This document shows positions 15,824-22,186 of a stretch of DNA of 37,134 nt, in pieces (the stretch's first letter is position 1; every line of letters starts with the position of its first letter). A program made the position numbers and the translations under genes. The notes under the pieces are model-generated. The model was given only the letters and a program-made list of their open reading frames with translations. It ran no database searches and had not been told where the DNA came from. Source of the stretch: Candidatus Bathyarchaeota archaeon (GTDB taxonomy: Archaea; Thermoproteota; Bathyarchaeia; Bathyarchaeales; DTEX01). The stretch is from contig JAGGUU010000158.1 of NCBI GenBank assembly GCA_021158305.1, forward strand, positions 1 to 37,134, written 5' to 3'.

Positions 15824-17215
15824 TCATTTATTGATTATGCTTTGGGGCTCCCTACGCATTATCTCCCTTGCCACTATAACGCCGCTTGCACTCGCTTGGA
15901 TTAGCCCGCGGGTTATACCAGCTCCGTCACCTATCGTGAAGAGATTTCTAATCTTTGTCTCAAGGCTCTCGTTCAGCTCGAGTCTTGAGGAATAGAATTT
16001 TACCTCGACGCCGTATAGAAGCGTGTGCTTACTGTATATTCCAGGGGTAACTTTGTCTAAGGCTTTAAGCATCTCGCGTATATCCGTCAAGTAGCGGTAG
16101 GGAAGAACGAAGCTTAAGTCTCCTGGTGTGGCGGTCTTCAATGTTGGATTCACGACGCTTCTCTTAATCCTATCCTCAGTAGACCTTCTACCTAGAATGA
16201 GGTCGCCGAGCCTTTGAATTATAACGGTTCCGCTTAGGAGATTAGCTAGCCTCGCGATGTATTTTCCATATGCTATGGGCTCCCTGAATGGATATGTAAA
16301 CGATGTGCTGACGAGAATGGCAAAGTTGGTGTTCTCAGTCTTCCTATTGGCGTAGCTCTGCCCATTAACGCTTATCACTCCATTATAGGATTCGGTTATC
16401 ACTTCGCCGTGAGGAGCTACGCAGAAGGTTCTAACCATATCGTCAAATGCTTGCGAATAATATATGAACTTTGGTTCGTATAGCACGCTTGTTAGGCTTT
16501 CCATTACGGACGCTAGGGTCTCAACTCTAACCCCTACATCAACCGGATTATTCAGCGTCTTTAAGCCTAAAGCCTCCGCTTGGCTCTTCAACCATTCCGC
16601 CCCGACTCTTCCAGGAGCAACGATAACATACTTGCCAAAAATCTCATTTCCATCTACGGTCTTTACGCCCTTTATCTCCCCATCTTTGACTATGAGGCTC
16701 TTAACCTCAGTGTTTGTTCTAACCTCAACGCGGTCATCAAGGTCCTGCCTTATCTTCTTCAAGGCTTCTCTACAGTTATCCGTGCCTAGATGGCGGATCT
16801 TCTGCCTTATGAGCCTCAAGCCAGCTAGGGAGGCTTGCTTCTCTATTCTCTCAACCTCGTCAATATCGTATCCGTAGACGACTGATGAGTCTGCATATCT
16901 GCTGTATATCTTATCCACGTATTTTAGAAGCTCCGAGAGCTTCTCTTTGCCTATGTATTCATTGAGCCACCCGCCTACGGAGGTTGAGAGGGTTAATTTT
17001 CCATCGCTGAAAGCTCCAGCTCCTCCCCAACCAGAGAGAAGATGGCAAGGGTTGCAGTGGATGCAGCCGAGGCCTCTGCTTGCGGGGCATCTGCGCTTAT
17101 CGATATCTGAGCCTTTCTCCAGCATAATTATGTCTAAATCGCTCTTTCCTGAGAGTTCTAGGGCTGAGAATATTCCAGCAGGCCCGGCTCCAACGATCAC
17201 AACATCATACTTCAA
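15824..17215 (-). CDS. FAD-dependent oxidoreductase (COG2509-like)
   Basis: Flavoprotein with N-terminal YDVVIVGAGPAGIFSALEL and C-terminal NLFTIGDGAGITRGLIQASASG, the two FAD-binding motifs of the COG2509 group. A cysteine cluster C-x8-C-x2-C-x2-C (RRCPASRGLGCIHCNPC) near residue 45 is followed by SGWGGAGAFSDGKLTLS, which is typical of the family. Substrate unknown. I choose TTG at 17215 because GGGAAGGGA lies five nt ahead. A longer frame from TTG 17248 would begin upstream of the expected transcription start, since a minus-strand TATA box (AAATATAAG) is centred near 17257. The gene stands between the GTPase and the aminotransferase, all on the minus strand but with separate promoters likely. 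Confidence 0.82.
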   Translation of the reverse strand: MKYDVVIVGAGPAGIFSALELSGKSDLDIIMLEKGSDIDKRRCPASRGLGCIHCNPCHLLSGWGGAGAFSDGKLTLSTSVGGWLNEYIGKEKLSELLKYVDKIYSRYADSSVVYGYDIDEVERIEKQASLAGLRLIRQKIRHLGTDNCREALKKIRQDLDDRVEVRTNTEVKSLIVKDGEIKGVKTVDGNEIFGKYVIVAPGRVGAEWLKSQAEALGLKTLNNPVDVGVRVETLASVMESLTSVLYEPKFIYYSQAFDDMVRTFCVAPHGEVITESYNGVISVNGQSYANRKTENTNFAILVSTSFTYPFREPIAYGKYIARLANLLSGTVIIQRLGDLILGRRSTEDRIKRSVVNPTLKTATPGDLSFVLPYRYLTDIREMLKALDKVTPGIYSKHTLLYGVEVKFYSSRLELNESLETKIRNLFTIGDGAGITRGLIQASASGVIVAREIMRREPQSIINK

Positions 17216-17295
17216 AAGTGTCCCTTCCCGAGAGAATACGGACTTCAAAACTACTTATATTTCTTTTCTCTGAACGTCTCATGTCTCCTTCATAA

Positions 17296-18480
17296 TTAGA
17301 GAATCTTCTCCATCCTTTCACATGCTTCTTTAATTCTCTCTAGAGGCTGGGTTACGGAGAAACGCACGTATCCCTCACCGTGTTCTCCGAATCCTACTCC
17401 CGGGGTTGCAACGACGCCTACCTCTAGAAGTCTCTGAACAAACTTTATGGAGTCCTCTTTGCACTTCGCCCATACATAGAAAGTTGCTAGTGGCTTCCTG
17501 CATTCTAATCCAATATGTTTAAGGCCCTTCGTTAGCTCCTTAATTCTCTCATGATATGTTGCCACAGTTTTCTTCACATGTAAGGGAGGCTCTCCATTAA
17601 CGTAGCTTCTTAAAGCTCGCACTGCGACCTTCTGTATGTACTTAGGTGGACCTGAGTCAACTTGTGCCTTAACCTTCTGAAGCCCTTCTATAACATCTCT
17701 ATTTCCGACAGCGAATCCTATCCTATCCCCCGTCATGCTAAATGTCTTTGAGCATGAATGGAACTCAACTGCCACTTCTTTTCCGCTGTCGACTTCAAGT
17801 ATGCTTGGAGCCTTATAGCCATTGAAGGTTATCTCGGAGTACGCGTTATCATAGCAGACTATAATGTTATTCTCTAGGGCGAAGTCCACGATTTGTTTTA
17901 GGCTCTTTTTATCCATTACGCTTCCAGTTGGGTTATTTGGGTAATTAAGAAACATCATCTTCACGTTCTTCAAGTCCATCTCCATTAGAGAGTCGATATT
18001 CGGCTTAAAGTCGTTCTCTTCAAGCAGAGGCATAGCCACCGGAATTCCCTCGCTAAGTGTAACTGCTCCGTTTGCATAGACTGGATATGCCGGGTTTGGG
18101 ACGAGAACCCTGTCGCCTGGATTAACGAAGGCTCGGGCTATATTAGCTAAGCCTTCCTTTGAGCCTATCAGCGCGATGACTTCCCTTTGCGGATCAAGAT
18201 CGACTCCGAATCTTCCTTTATACCAGTCGGCGACTGCCTCTTTGAATTCTGGTTCTCCCTGACTGAATGAGTAGTTGTGATTATTTGGATTTGAGGCTTC
18301 CTTAGCTAGTGCTTCGAGGATGAACTTCGGCGGTGGAATATCTGGGTCTCCTATGCTGAGGGAGATTAGGTCGATGCCTTGCTTCTTCTTCTCGTTTATG
18401 GTTTTTTCTAGCTCCGCGAATATGTAGGGTGGAAGCTTCTTCACTCTCTCTGCGAATTCTATTCGCATCTGTTTCATCAT
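17296..18480 (-). CDS. Class I/II aminotransferase, LL-diaminopimelate aminotransferase-like
   Basis: PLP fold-type I aminotransferase of 394 residues. Visible motifs are SLSIGDPDIPPP near 40, NHNYSFSQGEPEFKEAVADW, ALIGSKEGLANIARAFVNPGD, NYPNNPTGSV near 180, CYDNAYSEITFNG, and the PLP lysine in FHSCSKTFSMTGDRIGFAVG near 240. The C-terminal substrate-binding Arg lies in EGYVRFSVTQP. The pattern resembles archaeal DapL and other members of the aspartate aminotransferase superfamily, so LL-diaminopimelate (lysine pathway) is the best guess but not certain. ATG ATG start with GAAGGAG five bases ahead. No lysine genes are adjacent. Confidence 0.8.
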   Translation of the reverse strand: MMKQMRIEFAERVKKLPPYIFAELEKTINEKKKQGIDLISLSIGDPDIPPPKFILEALAKEASNPNNHNYSFSQGEPEFKEAVADWYKGRFGVDLDPQREVIALIGSKEGLANIARAFVNPGDRVLVPNPAYPVYANGAVTLSEGIPVAMPLLEENDFKPNIDSLMEMDLKNVKMMFLNYPNNPTGSVMDKKSLKQIVDFALENNIIVCYDNAYSEITFNGYKAPSILEVDSGKEVAVEFHSCSKTFSMTGDRIGFAVGNRDVIEGLQKVKAQVDSGPPKYIQKVAVRALRSYVNGEPPLHVKKTVATYHERIKELTKGLKHIGLECRKPLATFYVWAKCKEDSIKFVQRLLEVGVVATPGVGFGEHGEGYVRFSVTQPLERIKEACERMEKIL

Positions 18481-18504
18481 TGCTCCTTCAATATCTTAGC
18501 CCAT

Positions 18505-18585
18505 ATGCAATTTGAGTCTTACGATCTACCTATCTTTGAGTACAGCGGATATGAAAGATTTATGGATGAGGATGAGATAGTCTAA
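18505..18585 (+). CDS. Possible acidic micro-protein (26 aa)
   Basis: ATG opens a 26-codon frame between the divergent aminotransferase and phosphoesterase genes, giving an aromatic and acidic peptide ending YERFMDEDEIV. No SD site is seen and no family is recognised. It could be chance. I list it because the composition is protein-like and it lies directly ahead of the phosphoesterase gene in the same direction. Confidence 0.22.
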   Translation: MQFESYDLPIFEYSGYERFMDEDEIV

Positions 18586-18605
18586 AAAATGATGGAGGCT
18601 GGAAG

Positions 18606-18995
18606 ATGAGTAACGAGGAAGGAGAGGAGCGAGAGAGAATATATGTGATTCAGAAGCATCAAGCTACGCATCTACATTGGGATCTGCGTTTAGAGATGGA
18701 CGGTGTGCTAAAGAGCTGGGCTGTTCCTAAGGAGCCTCCGACGGAGAGAGGGGTTAGGAGACTTGCAATTATGGTGGAGGATCATCCAATTGAGTACGCA
18801 AATTTTGAGGGGGTGATCCCGGAGGGCCAGTATGGGGCGGGTGTTGTTGAGATATGGGATAAGGGAACGTATAAGCTGATCGATCGGAAGCCGGATAAGA
18901 TCGTTTTCGAGATAAATGGGAAGAGACTGAAAGGGAAATATTGTTTGCTACGATTTAAAGGGGAGAAAAACTGGTTATTCTTCAAAACGAAGTAG
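18606..18995 (+). CDS. Stand-alone LigD-type 3'-phosphoesterase
   Basis: Removes 3'-phosphate and 3'-ribonucleoside ends at DNA breaks so that ligation can proceed; in bacteria this is the PE domain of LigD, and free-standing archaeal forms are known. The motif IQKHQATHLHWDLRLEMDG near residue 17 supplies the metal-binding His, His and Asp and the active-site Arg. SWAVPKEPP follows, then the second His in VEDHPIEYANFEGVIPEGQY (near 60), ending in LKGKYCLLRF and NWLFFKTK. At 129 residues it is a complete single domain. ATG after GGAGGCTGGAAG. Its TAG overlaps the next gene by one base, so the two are translationally coupled. Confidence 0.92.
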   Translation: MSNEEGEERERIYVIQKHQATHLHWDLRLEMDGVLKSWAVPKEPPTERGVRRLAIMVEDHPIEYANFEGVIPEGQYGAGVVEIWDKGTYKLIDRKPDKIVFEINGKRLKGKYCLLRFKGEKNWLFFKTK

Positions 18996-19492
18996 TGGGA
19001 GCTATGAAAAAGAGGAAAGGCACGCTCCTTGACGTGATCTCGGACATCTTTGCCGAAAAGGCTTCCTCGTTTGAACTTCCTCTCGGAGTTGAGGATGTAG
19101 AGAAGGTTGACTCGGACATTGTGAGAGTTCAGTTTATAAGCGACATAGACTGTGATCTCCTATGTAAGGAAGCGATAAAGGAAGGGTATACTGTTAGGAG
19201 AGGATGGTTTACCCCTCGGATAATATGGAATGGAACGATAATAGCGAGGGTGGGAAGCAAGTCTGATCGGGCTAGACGACGCAGCATCTTCATATATTTG
19301 ATTCCTCCGAATGAGGAGGAGATGAGTACCTATCGGAAGGTTGTTGCGATACAGCATGGAGTATTAGATCCGCGGACAAATAAGGTGGATTCTGAAAAAT
19401 TTCTATGGTATAATCTTCGCATTATAAAGTTACTTGAGAATTATAGGAAGGCCAAGTATGAGAAGATTCGGGAGAGGCTTGAGTATCGCTGA
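18995..19492 (+). CDS. Unknown protein coupled to the 3'-phosphoesterase
   Basis: No family recognised. 165 residues, alpha/beta, basic overall, with a paired-charge C-terminal helix (ENYRKAKYEKIRERLEYR). It has no cysteine-rich or membrane segment. GTG at 18995 overlaps the stop of the phosphoesterase gene; ATG at 19004 with GGGAG just ahead is the other candidate start and changes only three residues. Tight coupling suggests a shared function in nucleic-acid repair, which is inference from position only. Confidence 0.7.
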   Translation: MGAMKKRKGTLLDVISDIFAEKASSFELPLGVEDVEKVDSDIVRVQFISDIDCDLLCKEAIKEGYTVRRGWFTPRIIWNGTIIARVGSKSDRARRRSIFIYLIPPNEEEMSTYRKVVAIQHGVLDPRTNKVDSEKFLWYNLRIIKLLENYRKAKYEKIRERLEYR

Positions 19493-19504
19493 TCCGCCTC
19501 GTTT

Positions 19505-19544
19505 ATTACTAAACGGTAATATTTAAATATTACCATTCGGTAAT
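19505..19544 (+). promoter_or_regulatory. Operator/promoter of the regulator-hsp20 operon
   Basis: The sequence carries the perfect 20-bp palindrome GGTAATATTTAAATATTACC at 19515-19534, with the TATA box TTTAAATA at its centre. Read as half-sites there are two copies of ATTAC(C/T)-N4-GGTAAT, at 19505-19520 and 19529-19544, centred 24 bp apart and flanking the TATA box. A repressor bound here would block TBP/TFB, which suits autoregulation by the ArsR-type protein encoded next. Confidence 0.65.
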
Positions 19545-19562
19545 AAAATATGGCGAGGCTCC

Positions 19563-19970
19563 TTGGGGCTGAAGATCCAGCTAATCAAAGATGAACAAGT
19601 CATCTTCGAGATTCCACTATCAGATAAAGACTGGGCTGAGGGAAACCTCAGGGATGAACTGGGGATAATCGAGGAAGAACTCCAGAGATTCTCAGAGATC
19701 TTCGAGGCTCTCTCAAACGAGACACGAATAAGAATGATGCGGCGGTTCCTAAGCGAGGAAGATGCCTCCTTAAGGTTTGCCGATCTGATGCAGGATCTAA
19801 ACCTAAACCCAAAGATCGTCTGGGAGAATCTGGGGAAGCTAAGTCGCTGTGGCTTCCTAGAGAAGACTGGAAGAGGAAGATATAGATGCTCCGAGTATGG
19901 ACAGAGAGCTTTCATGCTCATGGGCCTCGCCATAAAGCTCCTGATGGAAATGATGGATGAGAATGAATAA
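19563..19970 (+). CDS. ArsR-type winged-helix regulator linked to Hsp20
   Basis: 135 residues. About 45 N-terminal residues form a strand-rich lead (KIQLIKDEQVIFEIPLSD), followed by a winged helix-turn-helix: FEALSNETRIRMMRRFLSE, then LRFADLMQDLNLNPKIVWENLGKL as helix-turn-helix, then GFLEKTGRGRYRCSEYG as wing. LSNETRIRMM is the usual ArsR/HTH_5 opening. No metal-binding cysteine pair is seen. Start is TTG with GCGAGG five bases ahead; an ATG at 19551 is in another frame. Hsp20 follows after 23 nt with its own SD. By analogy with the Phr heat-shock repressor of Pyrococcus, which controls its own gene and hsp20, I infer a heat-shock repressor acting at the palindrome upstream. Confidence 0.82.
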   Translation: MGLKIQLIKDEQVIFEIPLSDKDWAEGNLRDELGIIEEELQRFSEIFEALSNETRIRMMRRFLSEEDASLRFADLMQDLNLNPKIVWENLGKLSRCGFLEKTGRGRYRCSEYGQRAFMLMGLAIKLLMEMMDENE

Positions 19971-19993
19971 AACATGAGTGGAGGTGACCGTGT

Positions 19994-20584
19994 TTGTCAG
20001 ATGAGTTTTGGGATAGATGGTTTAGAAGAAGATTCTCGCCCTTTAGAAGCATCTTCGAAGACATTGAAGAAATGTTCAGGGAAATGGAGAAATTTATGGC
20101 CAGAGAGTTCGAAGAATTCCCGAGAGAGACGCCAAGGAATCTAATCCGCGAGAAAACATTGCCAGACGGTACAAAAGTGCGCGAGTGGGGCCCGTTCATA
20201 TACGGGTACACATTCACCATAGGCCCTGACGGTAAGCCTATAGTCAGAGAGTTCGGAAACGTTAAACCAGAGATGAGGTTTGGGCGGCCTAGAATCAGCA
20301 TAAGAGAGGAGAGGGAGCCGCTGATAGATGTCATGGAGACCAATGATGAAGTCAAGGTTATTGCGGAGCTGCCGGGCGTCGAGAAAAAGGACATAAAACT
20401 TTATGGAACAGAGGATACTTTGACCATATCCGTTGACACTGCTGAGCGAAAATACTACAAGAAAGTCGAGCTGCCATCAGCTGTTGATGCTAAGAGTGCA
20501 AAGGCCTCTTATAAGAACGGAGTACTAGAGGTTAGGCTGAAGAAGAAGAAAAAAGAGCCTGAAGGAGAACCAATACTCCTCTAA
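19994..20584 (+). CDS. hsp20: Small heat-shock protein, Hsp20/alpha-crystallin family
   Basis: ATP-independent chaperone of 196 residues. The N-terminal arm is rich in Phe, Trp and Glu (residues 1-45). A linker block GPFIYGYTFTIGPDGKPIVR is common in archaeal members. The alpha-crystallin domain runs from about 105 to 185 (PLIDVMETNDEVKVIAELPG, KLYGTEDTLTISVD, KKVELPSAVD, ASYKNGVLEVRLKKK). The tail ends GEPILL, an I-x-L-like anchor for oligomer assembly. Start is TTG exactly six bases after GAGGTGA, a useful reference for start spacing in this genome. It forms an operon with the regulator just upstream. A T-rich run at 20595-20605 probably ends the transcript. Confidence 0.93.
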   Translation: MSDEFWDRWFRRRFSPFRSIFEDIEEMFREMEKFMAREFEEFPRETPRNLIREKTLPDGTKVREWGPFIYGYTFTIGPDGKPIVREFGNVKPEMRFGRPRISIREEREPLIDVMETNDEVKVIAELPGVEKKDIKLYGTEDTLTISVDTAERKYYKKVELPSAVDAKSAKASYKNGVLEVRLKKKKKEPEGEPILL

Positions 20585-20593
20585 ATAAACCTC

Positions 20594-20606
20594 TATTTTT
20601 TATTTA
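20594..20606 (+). terminator. Poly-T terminator after hsp20
   Basis: ATTTTTTATTT lies 10 nt past the stop codon, giving a U-rich 3' end typical for archaeal termination. Confidence 0.55.
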
Positions 20607-20736
20607 ACGCTGAAGCGCATGATAAGAGAATCTGTAGATTGTGGATGTAATTCGTAGCTGCGAGAAAAATTCTATATAAAGTTTCTATAGGCGGATATTC
20701 GGGTCCAGATATTTTGGGGCGCCTGTCTTGTGCAGG

Positions 20737-21078
20737 TTAGCTCTGGGTTAGGAGGAGGATTGCTTGGGCTAGGTCTCCACCAGTCTGTTCCAAAGCCGCT
20801 CTCGCTTGGTCTAGGCTTACCTTAGCTTGCTGAGCGACTAATTGCACATCTTCTTCTGGAATGCTTATTGCTTTCTCCCTTTTCTTCTCAGATATTTCTC
20901 CTCCCATTACTTGGAATATCTTCTGTCCCTGAACCTCCAGAACGGCTACTTCCGGATTCTGCACTATTATCTCTTTATCCCTGGTTTTTATGATGACTTC
21001 TTCGGCTTCAAGCGGCGTCATATTTAATCCCATGCGCCGCATCATTCTCCGCGCCGCTCTTGGACTTATCCTCCTCAG
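20737..21078 (-). CDS. nac: Nascent polypeptide-associated complex protein (aNAC), probable CTG start
   Basis: Ribosome-associated chaperone. The NAC domain covers about 25-75 of the 113 residues (AEEVIIKTRDKEIIVQNPEV, EVQGQKIFQVMGG) and a UBA domain ends the protein (EEDVQLVAQQAKVSLDQARA, then GGDLAQAILLL). The first ATG is at 21045, but eleven codons above it in frame read as a basic stretch, RRISPRAARR. This lengthens the usual positively charged N-terminus that binds the ribosome. That stretch begins with CTG exactly six bases after AGGTGA, so I place the start there; ATG 21045 has no clear SD. A TGA three codons above CTG closes the frame. The PUA gene lies 40 nt upstream on the same strand, a pairing seen in other archaea. 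Confidence 0.85.
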   Translation of the reverse strand: MRRISPRAARRMMRRMGLNMTPLEAEEVIIKTRDKEIIVQNPEVAVLEVQGQKIFQVMGGEISEKKREKAISIPEEDVQLVAQQAKVSLDQARAALEQTGGDLAQAILLLTQS

Positions 21079-21118
21079 AAGCGGTCACCTCAAACAATCT
21101 TTTTACTCTTCTTCCTTT

Positions 21119-21646
21119 TTAGTCTTCTTGAATCCTTCCTCTGCGAACCTTCACCGCTACTCCCCGTGTGAATTCAAGCATCTCCACTCCTGAAAGTACA
21201 GCTTTTCCAACGGCGATCACCTCGCCGCGTGAGTTAAGCACTATAGTCTCCTCCATTGGACGGATTTCTTTGTCAGCATCAACCACATGCTTAGCAAAGA
21301 CATCTTTCCCTCTTTCGATGAATATGGCGGCATCATCTTGAACCTTAACCCATCGGAACATAGCCCTGCCGTTATTAACGAGCCTCTCAGCTCCCTTGAT
21401 CGTTAGGTTTAGAAGTCCAGAAGCGGGATTCAATGTGGCTACTAATGTTTCACCATACCATATCTGCCTGATCCTTCCGGTTCTCTTGGAGATTTTGAAG
21501 ATTACATCTTCTGGAAATAGTCTTTCACCGGCACCTCTACCGAACTGGTAATCCGCGACCTTTCTAATTATTCGAAGCAGCATCTTCTCATCGGCGGACA
21601 TATCGCAACTCATCTCGGAAAGCGTCACGTTTAAGTTGAATCGCAT
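21119..21646 (-). CDS. PUA-domain protein (pre-PUA plus PUA)
   Basis: 175 residues. An N-terminal alpha/beta pre-PUA part contains RKVADYQFGRGAGERLFPED and RIRQIWYGETLVATLNPASG. A C-terminal PUA domain (about 95-170) contains FVKHVV-like FAKHVVDADKEIRPMEETIV and EVIAVGKAVLSGVEMLEFTRG. This is the architecture of the archaeal PUA proteins related to the C-terminal half of archaeosine tRNA-guanine transglycosylase, and it suggests RNA binding. No catalytic domain is present. Its start codon is only 29 nt from the divergent MBF1 start; a later in-frame ATG such as 21613 or 21601 is possible. Likely co-transcribed with NAC. Confidence 0.82.
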   Translation of the reverse strand: MRFNLNVTLSEMSCDMSADEKMLLRIIRKVADYQFGRGAGERLFPEDVIFKISKRTGRIRQIWYGETLVATLNPASGLLNLTIKGAERLVNNGRAMFRWVKVQDDAAIFIERGKDVFAKHVVDADKEIRPMEETIVLNSRGEVIAVGKAVLSGVEMLEFTRGVAVKVRRGRIQED

Positions 21647-21675
21647 GATGAATATAATATCAATGGTGTAGTTAC

Positions 21676-22185
21676 ATGCGATGTGAAGTCTGCGGCCGCG
21701 AGATCATCGGTAAGCCGCATTACGTAATAATTGAGGGAGCGAAGCTCGTAACGTGCGGTGAATGTGCGAAGCTAGGCTCCGGAGAGTGGAGTCCCAAACC
21801 ATCCGTTAGTAGCCCAGCCGTGAAGATGAGAGCTCCCCGGATACCCAAGAGAAAAGCGACCGTGAAGAACATTGATATACATGAGGATGTGACGGTGATT
21901 GAGAATTTCGGTTCTCTTGTGAGAAGCACGAGGCAAAAGATGGGGCTAAGCCAGGAAGATCTTGGAAGGAAGATCGGGGAGAAGACTTCGGTAATCAAAA
22001 AGATTGAGGTAGAGAAGATTATTCCTCATGAACAGCTCGCCAGAAAACTTGAGCATGCCTTAGGAATAAAACTACTTGTTCCCGTCGTTGAACCGGAGGT
22101 TCCTGCTTCCTTACGTCCCACTCGTAGAGAGGTCACGTTAGGCGAGATTGTGCAGTTAAAGGAGTCAAAGAGGAGGAAAACATAG
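21676..22185 (+). CDS. mbf1: Multiprotein bridging factor 1 (aMBF1)
   Basis: Archaeal MBF1, which binds ribosomes and links to the transcription machinery. The N-terminal zinc ribbon is MRCEVCGREI with CGEC at 27-30 (CxxC-x20-CxxC). A flexible basic linker follows, then a helix-turn-helix of Cro/C1 type (about 85-140): GSLVRSTRQKMGLSQEDLGR and KTSVIKKIEVEKIIPHEQLA. 169 residues is normal. The ATG lies about 22 bp after AATATAATAT, so the message may be leaderless. The stop codon is one base before the presumed ACG start of HflX, and the downstream genes Trm56, TFE and HD follow in one direction with overlaps, which implies one operon for gene-expression factors. Confidence 0.93.
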   Translation: MRCEVCGREIIGKPHYVIIEGAKLVTCGECAKLGSGEWSPKPSVSSPAVKMRAPRIPKRKATVKNIDIHEDVTVIENFGSLVRSTRQKMGLSQEDLGRKIGEKTSVIKKIEVEKIIPHEQLARKLEHALGIKLLVPVVEPEVPASLRPTRREVTLGEIVQLKESKRRKT

Positions 22186-22186
22186 G

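Noticed and set aside
20665..20736. Plus-strand TATA-like CTATATAAAG near 20672 with a CCTG/CAGG hairpin downstream
   Set aside because: It might drive an RNA antisense to the NAC 3' end, but the hairpin has only four pairs and no terminator is seen.
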